From Daphnia carinata (Eukaryota > Arthropoda > Branchiopoda > Diplostraca > Daphniidae), in NCBI RefSeq assembly GCF_022539665.2, contig NC_081336.1:4232221-4296220 (forward strand): a stretch of DNA of 64,000 nt. Reading direction: 5' to 3'. Shown here one piece after another: positions 1 to 14,153 of this stretch. Each line of letters begins with the position of its first letter. Position 1 is the stretch's first letter. The notes under the pieces are model-generated. The model ran no database searches. It was given only the letters and a program-made list of their open reading frames with translations, and was not told the origin of the DNA. The position numbers and the translations under genes were made by a program.

Positions 1-3000
1 AAATGTACGTGGGAATCGAACTTTTACCCGGCATGATATTTTTCCATTCCGAGAAATATTTTGCTAAGATGAAATAGGCTTCTGCCATGTCGGAGTTGGT
101 CCCTTGCATTTCAGCAATTTGGGCTTGGCGTTCCGCGTGTTTCAGTCCAACCTGGATGATCTCTCTAGGTTGAACATTCCATAGCTCAACTAGCTTTGCC
201 TGTCTACTAGCCAATTCTTTAGGCTGTATGTTATCGACCAGTTGAAATACTTGCGCGCATAGGGATGCCTCAAATCTTTCAAGATCGATTTCCCATCGAC
301 CTAAGCAGAAAGAGTTAAATTTTGTTTCAATATTAGTTCCTTTGCTCTTGCCCAATCCGACAATTTAAATTCTGCCTAGGGATTTACCGTTCTCCGGAAC
401 ATCAGCGGAGACAGCTACTGCACGACTGATGGTTTCCTTGGCCAAGATGAACCGATCCAAATTACTTGCTCCAACATCGGAGTCCAACAATGATTCCATG
501 GTAAGAATTTTGCTCTGAATCAAATGATGAAAGGGCAACATCTCTTGAAAATCAGTAGTTCCCGTCACAAGTTTGCGGGCTAGCTCAGTGTTTTTTTGTT
601 CTAAGGCAACGGTAGCCAGTTTCAAACGAAAGGATTTAACGGATGCTAAATTCCTTTCCGTCTTTGTGCGTTGAGCAAAAAATGTTCTTAGTGCTAAGAT
701 CGTATCCCATACAAGAAGACTGTCACCCGTTTGAGGGTGACTAGCATTCGGAATGATATCAGAATGTTCCATGAACGTCTGAATCTCGGTGATAATGCAG
801 ACGTGTTCGAGGAGGTTCCTGCGACCTCCAAAGTTCAATGGAGACAGCTGACTGTATCGAGAAAGAAATTTATCCGTGGCCTTGGCAATGCAAATGGCAG
901 CTCGATCTTCGTTTCCATTCCTTAAAGCCAATGCAGCCAAATCTGCCAAAAGAACAGGATCAACGGTAGACAAGGGAATGTTATCAAGTTCCCGTGCTGC
1001 GGGACCAACTTGAAAGTTTTGCAAGGCATTCCGTACACGAAATCGGATATTCCATGGCTCTTTTTTGGGATTAAGGCCGCCAATCTCATCCCACTGTCCA
1101 AGTTCCTCGAGGCACTTTAGTCTACATTCGTCGCAAAAATTCATTTCGGCTGAGGATGGAGTGTCGCTCTTGAAAACTTGGCTGTGAAGAACGAAGAGTT
1201 GATTTAGAAACGTAAATTACAGAAAGCTGGAGACAAAACGTAGAGGGTAACACCTGTAATATTCGAAAGCCTTCCTCCAGTTGTGTTTCGACTCGCTCTC
1301 AATGGCTTTTTTAGTTGACTCTTTGCAGTCTGTTAGATGGGATACAACCGCTCTAACATTATCCACATTTTGAATGTCTCCATACAGGTTTGCTACATGA
1401 AACCAGCTACTCTGATCCTTTACTTCTTGACGTTTAGGTTTCTTACTTTGCCCTGCATGGAAAGATTACATGGACTTTATCAGATAGAGCCATAATCAAA
1501 AACGATATTTACCTGGAAATGGACGGTCTGGGAAACAAGATTCAAGCACTAAAATGCCTAAGGCCTGAAGATGACTCGCTTTAACCAGTTGAACTAGTTT
1601 TCCGGAGTCCATGGCAATTTCATCTGTATTGGTCCAAAAATATTCTAAGATTGCCGCTACCAAATTGAAATTGCCGCTTCGTAACCGATAATTTTCCACT
1701 ATCGATTGAAGGGAGGTATTCAACTTCGATACAAATACTTTATCATCGCCTTGGATTTCTCTAACTTGTTGCCGCAAGACAGTAAGAAGATGGCAAAACA
1801 AGGATTTGGCAATAACAGGATCATTGCGTGCAACAGCGCAGAGTGGGGCGATGAGAGAAGACGGCGGAATTTGAATGTCAGGCAGTTCACCTGTACGGTA
1901 CTTGCGGTAAATCGTCGGTTGACTAGATGCTTTATTCTATGTTTCCAAGAAGTAAAATATGGAAATTACTAACATAATTCATGAAGCTTAAGTTATAAAA
2001 AAAATTAATTTACAGAGCTTCTTCCCCGATTTTCATAACTTGGTTTCGCGGGGGGCGGACCGGTTGTGGTGAATCTTTTCCAAGACTTCAGTGGACTTTT
2101 AAAGGTTTCTTTTTCAACAGTTTCCGTTGTTGTCTTCATCGCTGCTTGATTCGTAGAAGACGGTTCCGTTGAAAGGGTTTCTGTCATCAGCCAATTGGCA
2201 GGTGATTGAGTTGACGAAACCGCAGTGGAACTTGAACTTTGCGTTGCACGTAGGAATCCAGGCTACACAGGGTGAAAGAAAACGAAAGGTTGTAACAAAA
2301 ATAATTAAATTCCAAAGGGTACACAAAAAAAAAAATATATATATAAAACATTAAGACTTGAATTTACCTGAATCGTTCCATAAGAAAATCCCCTGCCAAA
2401 ATTACTCCAAGACGGTCGTTGGGGGACCGTCTGTGAACTAAATGAAAGCAGATCAAATGACTGGAAAGGGATGTCGTCCAAGGGTTGATCAAAGATAGGC
2501 TCTCGGTAAAGATGGCTCTGTGTTGTGCGCTCGAGGAGAAAGTGCAAACAATATGGCAGGAAATAGTCTTCTGCCTCGGGAGAGTAAAAATCCGTCACGT
2601 AAGCTAGGATTCGATCCATAGTGCCATTAGGCAATTTCTCAGCAAGAAAATTTTGCATTTTGATAGCGAGTTCTTCGTCCTGATCACTGCATGCTTTCAA
2701 AATTGCTTGAGCAAATTCTGGATCACGAGTATCAGTTAAATCAAAAGCTTTCTTGAAAACTTCATAGAGGCGTGAGCGGCATTCGACGTTCTGATGCCGT
2801 GACAAACGAATCAGGGTCGGCCACAGTGGTTTCCACTCCGCTACGTCAACCCGCGGAATGAGATCTTTGACTAATGCGAGCATAGGACACAATTCAGCAG
2901 GATTTGACCCTTTTAGAATGGATTCAATAGTTTGAAAACCAATTTCTTTCCAAGGATCTTCCATGTAGTACCACGATCTTGCCACGACTTCCAGACACCG

Positions 3001-6000
3001 TGACTGTTACAGCATAAACCAATTACTTAGAATAGATTTAACTTCATTTAAAGATTTTTTGTTACCTTCAACGCTCCATAAAAGCCCGTAAGTAGTGAAA
3101 GATTGGCGCTAGCAAATGTTGAGAGGATGGCTGGGTGTCGGATTGCCACTTCGTACAAAAGATCAATAAACACATCAATTTTTTTCCTATTATACCACAT
3201 TTGAAGTGCATCACAGACAAGCTTTTCAAACTCGTGATCGGCCTCTCGGATAAGAATGGATCCGCATAGGGCTGCACATGAACGCGTCAAATCCCGTTTT
3301 TCATCCAAAGTCAACCATTTTATCAACTGTTGCTTGAAACGGGAATTGAATTCATGATTTTTCGGTAAAAAATCATGCACAATAATCGCATCCAAAATGA
3401 GCAAACCCAACTTCCTTTTGCTCTTGTCGGGAGACAGCAATTCTTCAATTAGTTCATACGGTATATTTAGCGAGATCTTGTTCCACACCGAAAATATGGC
3501 TCTGACCATTTCCTTATGAAAGTACACACTTTAGTTTATCATCGAACATAATATGATATTACGAGAATTATACTTACAACGTTATCTCGCAATATCTCCG
3601 TGTTTTTATTCTCGATATTTCTCAGGATCAATTGTACCAGATTGGACGCTGCTTGAGCAAACTCAACATCGTTAGCTGATGGCGGCGCTTCGTGTGACCA
3701 TTCTAGCATCATATCAAGCGCCTCACGGAATAAACTGTTGAGTGGTTCCCCGCCAATTTTCCGCAATAATGCTACTAACATAGCTTTGTACCTAAAGATT
3801 CAAAAAATGACATGAAAGTTACAATGCAGCATTTGTGAACCCCAAAGTGGCTTACCAGAAGTTTGCATAAATTCGGAATATAGATTTCAAATTCACAACC
3901 AATCGAATAATGAATAACGCAACGTTGTTGTGGGCATTGGGATTAAGTAAGGCTTCTCGTAAACTGATCATCCATTTTGGTTCAGAATCAGCAAGTAAAG
4001 TTTGATTGGCGTAAAAATTGTTGAGAAAATTAACCAATAAACTCATGCACGAGTGTTTGTTCAGGTCATCTACCGTCAGATATAAAACGGTTGATGCGTC
4101 GCCCTATAGTTGGCATGACAAAACAACATTTAAAAAACAGAATGACCAAGTAACTTTGAATAAGTTTAGTAATTTACGATAGTTGGCGACGAAACTGGAA
4201 GATTTTCCTCTTCATCGTAGCTGCCAAACTTGGTCGGTAATGACGCCTGGTTGAAGTCGAAACGATAAACGTCTTCGCTAAGGCTTGACCCAAATAGGAA
4301 CTGGGATGGAATGTAACCTATAAATATATGTTAATGCAACACTGCTATTTAAGGTGAACTTATTTCGGATTTAAACCTTTAGTTGGCCGATCCTCAGTTG
4401 AGACGGTAGGAAGATGAAGACGAAATCTTTTGCGGTGACGTTCCACTTCGGCCACTAGATTGTAACGCTTAGTCGTGCCCACCACGGCATTCCATAGTGC
4501 GAGTTTTTGGTTCATAGGTCTAAAGATAAGTTTATCCATCGATTCTTCGTCCAACGTTGGTGTTACCGACGCGATTGACAGGACCAATCGAAAAGAAAAT
4601 CTCTCCATGTTTTGATAGATTTCCAATTCGTTTTCATTAAACGGAGCAGTAGCTTTTCTTATGTTCAACGCAAGCTGCATGATGTATTTGAGGAGATCCC
4701 GGCCGTTTTCTGAGGGCTGTTGGCCATTTCGCAACGTACAGAAATTAGTATTGAGATGACCAGTTAGATTTCGGTAGTCTACACGAACAATGGCGACCTC
4801 AAATAGGGCACAGACCAAAATTTTGTGTACAAATGCTTCAACTCCACCACGAGCTTCCTCACAAATTTGGATGATGTCCCCTAGTAACTCGCTGACATGT
4901 CGTTCGACAACTGCACTTCGGAGCGCTTTCAGTAACGATGTGTACAGCATTTCTATGGCGTCAAATCTGGTCTTCCAGTTAATCGATCGGGTTTTTGCGT
5001 GTTGATAAAGCCTATTCAAAATTTTATCCAGCGAAGTTCCAGAGAGACTTTCTGTCCAATCCTCGTTTTGGACCGATTTGATAAATGGATCGAGACAAGG
5101 ATGGTTGGGCTCTAACGCAAACACATCGACGAGGAAGTGGAATACTACTGGTACACGTATTAGTCCAATCATCCGGTTAAATATAGAAAAATAAGCTGAT
5201 TTGTCTGAATCTTTTTCCAATTCGGTGGTCTTGCTGGGGAAATTGTGGGTAAAAAACTGTTGTAAAGAGGCAAATAGCGTCTTTTCTTCGGACTCGGAAC
5301 AATCGACGACGAAGACGTTTAATAGCTGGACTAGGTCACTAGCAAGGGTTACGTCGGTACGTTGATTCCAGCAGCCGATGACCCACTGCTTGAGATCGCC
5401 GTTACGTCCCACAGCATCAATGTCAATGCTTGCGAGGCAGTTTACTAACAACTGCAAATTGAAGCTTTGTCCGTAAGATCCTGCATGTTTTTCAAGTACT
5501 TTCCACGAATCTAGCACATTTTGAACGATCCATTTTCTTTGGTCGGGAGAACGCTGAGTTTGATTGGCTGTTTGCAAAAGTTCTAGAAGTAATGCCCATT
5601 GTTGTAAATCACCATTACCCTCTTGAGGAATAAAAGGCAGCACGCTCGACATTTGATTAATCACAACCGGGAAGATGAGGTGGCCAAGCTTTGAGCGCAG
5701 GTATTGGCCATACGTCACGATCACGCCTGGAATATTGGCAGGGTTTCTAAATTCATTAGAAAACACTTCCATGCTGAGTCCAAGTAACAAAGCCAGCTCT
5801 ATTAATAACGCAGACGCCCTTACACGCACTGCAGAGGACACACTGTCTCCAGTAGATCCACTGATATTTAACGACGCTGATTCGTTATTAACAACATTGT
5901 CAACAGCTAATTTCAGTAGCGCAGATGGTGATTTGTCACATGGGAAACCAGCACCCACACAGCCGCTTTTTACGATTAGGGTCAGTCCCCGAACAATGTC

Positions 6001-9000
6001 CAGACTACGTGTCTCGGCTAAATTCAAATGCTCCAATCGAAATTCTTCTGAATTTAGAACTGATTCTATGACTTTCCTGTCGGGTGTTAAGAAAGGCAAA
6101 AGGGTTTCCAAACACGCGTAGAATTGTTGTTGCGATCCAGAGGCGTCAGAGAACCCCAGTCGCGCAGGAAGAAGACACGCGCGGATCAATGTTTTGATAC
6201 GCATAAATTTTCTGTTTTGCGATTTTGTTAAATATTCCGTTAGAAAGCCTAGCCACGCCAGACAGCTTTCACTTGTTGTGTCGTTCAACGGCACTTCTTC
6301 TGTAGAAAGTCCTTCGTTGAGCCGTTTTTCAATGCTTTTAGCGAAGTTTTCGAATTGATCTGAGAAGTCAACGTCGTTGTCACATTTGTTTGTGTCAATC
6401 ACACCAAACCCAAGTAGATGGCGATAGACGTCTAGACGAGCTGGGAATGGGAAATTCTCCGGAAAACGATTTTCAAGTGGCTGTTTCGAGAAAAATTGAG
6501 TCATCACTTCAGTTAGCGATTGCGGACGGGCCAAAATGCCACAGAGCTCCAAACAAATATGTCGACAATGCCGCTGTGATCCTAAAGTGTGATTCAATAA
6601 AAAATCAAGCAGTTCAGGCAAAGTTCCCTGGATAAGGAAAGGTGCTACTCGTCGCCGACTATCCGGATGCTCGAAGAGATTTCTCTTCAAGCTAACCGTT
6701 TGGGTTAGGTGGTAAAGCGCCAGTTTAGATTGATGAAGGATTTCCGTTGAAAACGGATCACGTTCTCCGAGTGAAAGACTAGTGACAAAGTGGGTCAATA
6801 GATCCAGGGTGTAGATGGACGTAAGTGGATCAGATTCTCGCATAACGCGATACAGTCTGTTGAACACGATTGCAGCTCCATGCCTTTGATGGAGGGACGG
6901 ATGAGTGGCTGACGCCCGAAGTTTTTGAAAGAGAAAATCTGGAGCTGCCGGATCATCCCAAAGTGTTGTATCGCTGCTTTGTTTGATTGTCCATTTCAGG
7001 AATTCCATTAAGCATTCACAAGCCAGATCGCGGATTAAAGAAGCATCAAGCCCTCTACATGCTGATTCCATTAACATTTCCACTAAAAGAGCCGCTTCCG
7101 CTCCCAAAACGGTTCGGGGCCCGCGGGATTCTTTTCGATAGAAGGCAGGGCGAGAGAACCAATGCACTAGCTGTAGTACATGAAGAGGTTATTATCAAAC
7201 ACGACATTCAATGTAATCGCATTGAGCTTCCTACCTGGATTAACAGCGCACGGAAGAGTTGACGAATGATTTCATCAGAATCTGCAGCTAAATTCAAAAC
7301 GGTTGGAAATATCTTCGCATATAAGGGTGCAAGTGGATAACGAAGTCGTAGTTCTTCGGTACGACGTGAATTTGTTCCAGTTAAGAATATCACCGAGGCG
7401 TGAAGAAACTCGCAGGCAGCCATTCTGGTTTTTATCTCGCCTGCCATTCGAAGCATTAACGGGGGCACTATTTGAGCAAAAATAATTTTGCTTTTCTTAC
7501 TAGTGTGCAGAACCAAATGCAGTATCCGTGGAAGAAACTGATCAAGTTGGATGATTGGCTTCATGTCGGATAACGGGAGCCCAAACTCGAGATGGCCTTT
7601 GATTTGCCATCCGGTGGCTGACCTGGCAATTACGTGATCTTCGTTTTGAGCAACCAAACGGCTGCACTTAGGCCCCATACGTCCAAGTAATCTCACAACT
7701 CTACGACGTATTTTTTCCCAGGATTCGCGTTCCTACAAAGCATTGATTATGCAGGATGGGAAAATATAATTTCTTAGCTAAATTGGACAATACTTCTGTA
7801 GATTGAATATTTTGTTTCCGTCTTTTCAATCGTTTGCCACTAATGAAGGTAATTTCTTTAGCCAATTCTTCCACATCGCTAAGATAACCTTCCAGGCATG
7901 GGAGGACTTCTTCCATTATGGAATCGAATGTTGAAAATGGCACAGTAGTTTGCCAATGTTCCAATGCATCCAACGGCCATTCAGCTAAAGGGGGATATGT
8001 CAAGCCAAGATTGAGGGCTGAAGCCAAGGCACCAGTAATAGAACTACTCAGTGAGATAACCAACCACGTGGGACTTGATAAAACGACCTAAAAGGTTTTC
8101 AAAACAAGCTAGTTAACTACTTGGAAAACAGAAATAACCTTAAATAAATTTTTTTAATGTTACAATAATAGATTAGAAATACGTAACAGAATAAAATATA
8201 CACAGAAACTTGTACATAAACATAAATACATAAAGAAAAATTTCACCTGCACGGCAGAGACGAGGACATCATCCGAGAATTGCGCCAATTGATTAATCAG
8301 GCTTGTCATGTATGATTGGTAGCGGGGATGTTGAACAATCGGCAAAACTTGTCCGATTATGGACAATAGGGTTGCCAAAATACGGTAAAGGCCGGGAATT
8401 AAAGGAGACTTGGTTGACAATGCAATAACTGCTTCACCTAATGGAATAAGCTACGGATAAAAAACGGAAGCGTTAAAAGAAAATGTGTGTAACGTATACT
8501 GATAGAAAATCAGAAAAGCTAAGAAGAATGTTTTGACTACAAACATCATATTTACTGAGTTTTGCATTCGTTCCCTTGGTTCCACGGCTTTCAGCAACCC
8601 CTCGAGTAAATCGACAAGATTGTGAAACAACTGCCAATCGGCAGGATTACTGGGAAGATATTCAGCTTGAGCAAAACAACGTAACTATTAGTTAACTAAC
8701 AAAATGTAAAAAAAGAAATAATCAATAAAAACCCTATAAAACCTTTTAATTCATCTTCATTCGAGTTGCCTTCCCTTGTTGACAAATCTAGACGGCCGAT
8801 GATCGTAAAAATGGCACCAACCAACTGCTCGTCTAATATAGCTGAAACGTACGCACGTTCTTCCAAACTGAACGGGAGATTTTCTTGACCAGCGAAATTC
8901 AAAAGAGTTATCCACAGGAAGGTATACTTCTTTACACCGTCTGAATCAAGCTCTGGTCGAGTGGAACGAATCAGGCTCTGGGTCACTACAATAGAATTGT

Positions 9001-11057
9001 GATAAACTGAAAAATTCACATCTTCGAGCCAAAATTAAAAAACAAATACGTACCAATATCTCTTACAAAAGCGGAAAAATCCATTGGATTTTTTATGGCA
9101 GCATGAACACCTACCAAAAACACAGCAGCAGACCGACCGCTTCGATTTCTTTCGGCTACAAATCGACTTTTGGATTACCAATTTATTTTCCATTTGACTA
9201 AAGTTTTACCTATGTCCAAATATCGGGTGAAGAGGTGGACGAACATTCTCTGTAGCTGCTGTGTTCTTTCAATCCCCAATGGAGAAGTACAGTGCGTAAG
9301 AACAAGGCCGAGGGATTCAAGGCAAACTGGCAAAAGATCCAAGCTCTTTGAAGTATCCTCTCTATAAAATAAAGTGTGATGATAACAATAATAGATAAAG
9401 ATAAATATTGCAGTATTAGTATTATTCACTATACGGTATATGCGTACTGGATGCAAATTACAGCTGTCTTATTAAAAAGGTACATAAAAATGTGCCATAT
9501 ATTATCCCCAGTGACTGACAAGCTGCACTCGCCCAATGCTTTCAATCCAACAGTTCTCAACTGAAGAGATGAACGATCAGATTCCAAAACCTCGCGCAGG
9601 TTTCTGACAAAAAACTAGAACAGATCTTTAATATAACAAAACAAAGAAAACAATTGATATTGTCGGAACCTCAAGGATTGTCGATTTTTTTCCTACATCA
9701 GCTTCACTTTTCAAAGATTTAATACTTTCTTCGATAAACTTTCCCAATGCGTTTAAACTAATTTCGTGGATTCCTGGTTTTTCGAGCAATACATAAGTTT
9801 TTAGTGAATCGAACCACATTTTATATTGCTTCAAAAGCCACTTGTTGAATAGAGCTGCGTGCTCCGCCAGCATATTTAATACAGCTATACAACAAGTAAT
9901 AAAAGATGCAAATAATGGCAGAAATTGTACGATAATAAGAAAATAACTTTTTAAAAATACCTTTAGGAGTAAAGCTGATTGTTTTTTTTTCGAAGTTGGG
10001 GTTTCGGGATATTAGCATTATCAAGTAACCATGAATTTTTTCTAGTAACTTTTGATTAATAATTGATTGAAATGAATAGAGGAATCCTCTAAGAGCTTCT
10101 AGACAGCCTCCGACAACTCTGTCTTTATAATCATGCTGTTTCATCTAACAAGGTGCATAGAAAATCACCATTCAAGCAAACAGAATTATATGTTGGGTTA
10201 TGTCCACAAATAGGATTACCTCCTTTTCCATTTCATAAAGTATTTGATTGATCATTCGGCTTGCCTTTTCTTTAAGTGTGTTTGGAAAATATTGAGCAAG
10301 CCTTCCAATAAGTATTAGGAATTCCATTTTGGCTAAAAGATCATTTTCAAAATACAAAAATTATAATAATTCAATGTATGATGTAACAGAAACTTGAATA
10401 TCTCTTTACATTTGCTTGCATTATCTTCAGCAGATGCTGCCATTTTTTCAAAAAGCTTATTTGAAAGTAAAAAAAAATCCAACTCATCTAGTACTTCTCC
10501 TGATGATAGCTGGGCAGCAATAACAACTTGGGAAAGAACAGAATAGGAAGCTTCTCGTAATTTAGCATCTTTAGAGTTCATATACTGCAGGATGGAATTC
10601 TGAAATGCGATTAAGATATCCATTACTCTCACTTTATTTTTCTAGAGCAAATGTTAACACATTACTTTGATAACTACCAAATGGCTACTCATTGCTTCTT
10701 TGAATTGCTCAAGCAAGTAAGCAAAAATTTCCAACACATTTTTTATTATTTCCACTGTGTTTCCTTCCTTTCTGGAATCTCGGAACGAGGACAACAATGG
10801 CACTAATCCATTTTGTCTGTTCAACAAAACTAGGATAACCGATTCTAAAAAACAGCAATGAAGAACTAAAGGCATTGCACGAATTTGTATGTTCTTTCCG
10901 TCAGGTAGGCGGGATCAAGTTTTGTTGCAACCAATTTCGAATACATACCGTTCTTTTCTTTGAGAACTATTTCTTTTATATCATTTACTTGTTCCGATAC
11001 ATTTAAGCATGTTCCAGAATGCACCTGAAATAAGTAATCTTCCAATATATTTTCCAT
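1..11057 (-). CDS. PRKDC: DNA-dependent protein kinase catalytic subunit (DNA-PKcs), 5' part of the gene
   Basis: DNA-PKcs is the PI3K-like kinase that binds Ku at DNA double-strand breaks and drives non-homologous end joining in the nucleus. The start is the ATG at 11055-11057. About 25 exons run leftward; resolved ones include 2014-2262, 388-1181 and 28-300. The largest, about 4378-7170, encodes some 930 residues of HEAT-type helices. Recognisable family blocks are KRYNLVAEVE (near 4450), TMDRILAY and a following YSPEAE (near 2600), and GELPDIQI (near 1885). Leftmost exons fall in the FAT domain. The donor at 26-27 shows the gene continues past the left edge, so the kinase and FATC domains are not in the window. 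The exon at 2014-2262 holds two TQ sites in the place of the vertebrate ABCDE autophosphorylation cluster. ATM, ATR and mTOR lack these blocks, so the assignment is firm; individual exon ends in 7200-11000 are not resolved. Confidence 0.93.
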
Positions 11058-11476
11058 TCGTAAATATTTATGTGGTTTCCCCACAACTTTCCAGTTTCAA
11101 CATCCAACTTTCAACATAGTGTACTGCACAATCAACGTTTTCATCGACGGAAAATCATCGCGCCTAGAAGCATCTTGATTTCGGCTGCTAGCAATTGCTT
11201 AGTTGCCACGCACTGAAAAAGCTTTTAATTGTCCTTCTTTCGCTGGCTTTTTATTATAATTAATGCAGCATTTATTTCGACGGGTGCCAAGAAGATATGT
11301 TGCACATTTATATTCGTAACGTTCGGTTTTTTTTCTGCATTCTGTAAACTACCAAAGAGTAAAAAATTAGAAAAGTTTGTACAGTCTTTCTCGATTGGCA
11401 GTATTCACAGAAATCTGGCAGAAGCGTTCCGCCATTACAACTCGTGTCCGTCGGTGTGCAGTACTTTTCCCACATC
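11058..11476. promoter_or_regulatory. Divergent promoter region between PRKDC and eIF3b
   Basis: The two start codons face away from each other with 419 bp between them, so both promoters and both 5' leaders must fit here unless upstream leader exons exist. I see no clear TATA box. The pairing suggests a shared bidirectional promoter, which is an inference from spacing only. Confidence 0.6.
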
Positions 11477-14153
11477 ATGGCTCGACGAAAAGAAAGTGAT
11501 AGAGCTCAGCAAAATAATGAAGACTCGGATTCTAATCCTAATGATGAATTGGAAGAAGAACCCAACTTTGATGACCCGGAAGGATATGAAGACGATATTT
11601 CCGAACAAGGTACAATTGTTAATTAAGCATGTCCATACGGCAGACTGAGCATGCCGGCATTGAATCCGGGTAACTGTCAATGCAGATCTTATGGGTGACC
11701 TCATCAGACAGCGACCAAAAGAAACCGACGGAGTTGAATCGATTGTTGTCATTGATGGTGTACCCCAAGTTGGCACAGAGAGAATAGAAAAACTTCAAAA
11801 CGTCCTGAGAAAGCTCTTCCAGAAGTTTGGCAAGATAACTAATGAGTACTATCCCCTGAATGCTGATGGGTCCACTAAGGGGTAATGTGGTTCTTGCCTA
11901 AATGTTATGTGTCATTCTTAACAAATATTATATTTTTCCTAACCCTCTAGTCATGTTTTCATTGAATACTCGAATGCCAATGAGGCATTGGAAGTTCTTA
12001 AAGGAACTAATGGCTACAAGTTTGATAAGAATCACACCTTCACAGTGAACTTGCTGACTGACTTTGAAAAGTATAATGAAATTCTTGATAAGTGGGAAAA
12101 TCCTACTCCACAGCCATTTAAGGAGCAAGGATGCCTCCAATACTACCTCCTTGACCCAGATGCGTGTGACCAATTCTCCATTGTATATGAACAAGGAGAC
12201 AAAGTTGCTGTGAACTTGAACACCCAACCTGAACCCACTCTACTAGAAGAAAGACCTGTGAGTTCATCCATATTAAATTCTTTTTCCCTCTTAATCAATT
12301 CATAATTCTCCATAGAGATGGACAGAGACATTGGTACGGTGGTCACCCCTTGGAACATATTTGGCCACCTTTCCATGCAAAGGGTATTGCCCTTTGGGGT
12401 GGAGAGAAATTTCAGCAAATTGTTCGTTTCAGCCACCCGGGAGTGCAATTTATCGACTTTTCGCCATGTGAAAAGTATTTGGTATCTTTTAGCCCCTTAG
12501 CCGATTCGAGGGCAACCGATGAACCACAAGCTATTATAATTTGGGATGTCTTGAGTGGACTTAAGCGTCGAGCTTTCAATGCCGATAAATCTCAAGCCTT
12601 GCCTATTTTCAAATGGGCACATGATGACAAGTATTTCGCCAGAATGGGAGTTGATATGCTCTCTGTCTACGAAACGCCATCTTTCGGTCTCTTGGACAAG
12701 AAATCGATCAAAGTAAGCAGCCAAATTTCTTGTTTCTTTCGTGGCATTATACATTATCTTTACTGTAGGTTCAAGGTATCCGTGACTTTGCTTGGAGTCC
12801 AACCGATAACACAATTGCATACTGGGTTGGCGAAGAGAAGGATACTCCTGCTCGCGTCACTCTTCTTGAACTACCCAGTCGCAATGAAGTAAGGGTCAAG
12901 AATTTGTTTAGCGTGGCCGACTGCAAAATGTATTGGCAAAAGTCGGGCGATTATTTGTGCGTCAAGGTTGACCGCTATGCCAAAATCCGTAAAGACAAGT
13001 CAGATATTAAATATAGGTAAGACAGACCTTAGCTAAATCGTAGAAATTCGTAACGCTCTCTTTTTGTTAGTGGTATCTACTACAATTTGGAGGTTTTCCA
13101 CATGAGAGAAAAACAAATTCCTGTAGACTCGGTCGAAATTAAGGAAACTATTCAAGCTTTTGCATGGGAGCCAGTAGGTACCAAGTTTGCCGTCATCCAT
13201 GGCGAACCCCCCAGCACCTCTGTCTCTTTTTACGAAGTCAAAACAGGCCAGACACCTACTCTGGTTAAAAAGTACGAGCGGAAACCATGCAACCAGTTGT
13301 ATTGGGCCCCTTCAGGTAAAAATTTATTTTTCATTATTTTTTATGTCTCGAAACGTTGAACCATTGTTGCATTTTAAATCAGGTCAATTCATTGTTTTGG
13401 CTGGTCTACGAGCTATGTCTGGTACCCTGGAATTCGTCGACACGCATGATTTTACCGTCATGAATACGGGCGAACACTTCATGGCTACTGATGTAGAATG
13501 GGATCCTACCGGTCGGTACGTCGCAACTGCCGTTTCTTGGTGGGGCCATAAGGTATAACAACACAAACAAGTAAATTTTTCAACAGCATAATAACGCCGG
13601 GTCATTTCAGGTCGATAATGCTTACTGGCTGTGGTCGTTCCAAGGGCGCATCCTTAAGCGAGTTGCGCTAGACAAATTTTGTCAGTTGCAATGGAGGCCT
13701 CGACCGCCTTCTCTACTCTCGGCCCAACAAATTAAGGACATCAAGAAATCTCTGAAGAAATTTAGTGCTCAATTTGAAGTCAAAGATCGACTAAAAATGA
13801 CCAAGGCTTCCAAAGTAACCATTTTTTTAAAATTGCTTAGGGTTCTGATATCTAAAAGTGTGTAATTTTTCATTGTTCTTCAGGAATTGGTAGAAAAGAG
13901 GCGCAAATTGATGCAGGAATACGAAGACTTACGCAAGCAAAAATTAGAGGAGTACGCAGAACAACGCCGCCGACGCATCGAGTTGCGCAACAGTAAGTGA
14001 CTGGATAAGTTTTCACTGAGTTCGGCATTTCTAAAAAAAAATCGTTTTGACGCAGATGTGGATACGGATGAAACTGAAGGACGTGGAGGAGAATTGGAAG
14101 AGGAGACAGTCGAGTTTTTCATTAAAGAGGAGACGACATTCATTGACGAGTAG
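11477..14153 (+). CDS. EIF3B: Eukaryotic translation initiation factor 3 subunit B
   Basis: eIF3b is a scaffold of the eIF3 complex on the 40S ribosomal subunit in the cytosol. Ten exons: 11477-11609, 11686-11881, 11951-12257, 12316-12712, 12769-13016, 13071-13315, 13383-13552, 13611-13814, 13884-13992 and 14056-14153. The product has an acidic N-terminus, an RRM (residues about 55-145), the WD40-type propeller with signatures such as [12 protein letters not shown] and [18 protein letters not shown], and a basic coiled C-terminus ending in the acidic EEETVEFF-type tail. The ATG lies in a fresh exon with the typical acidic leader. Exon 4 is one base too long: the frame reads GTYLATF up to about 12373 and then continues as [10 protein letters not shown] only in the next frame. 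Removing one C from the CC at 12373-12374 restores a 701-residue protein, so this is probably an assembly indel, but it could be a real mutation. Confidence 0.96.

Noticed and set aside
12350-12380. Programmed frameshifting in eIF3b
   Set aside because: No slippery heptamer or known precedent for this gene; a one-base sequence error is much simpler.
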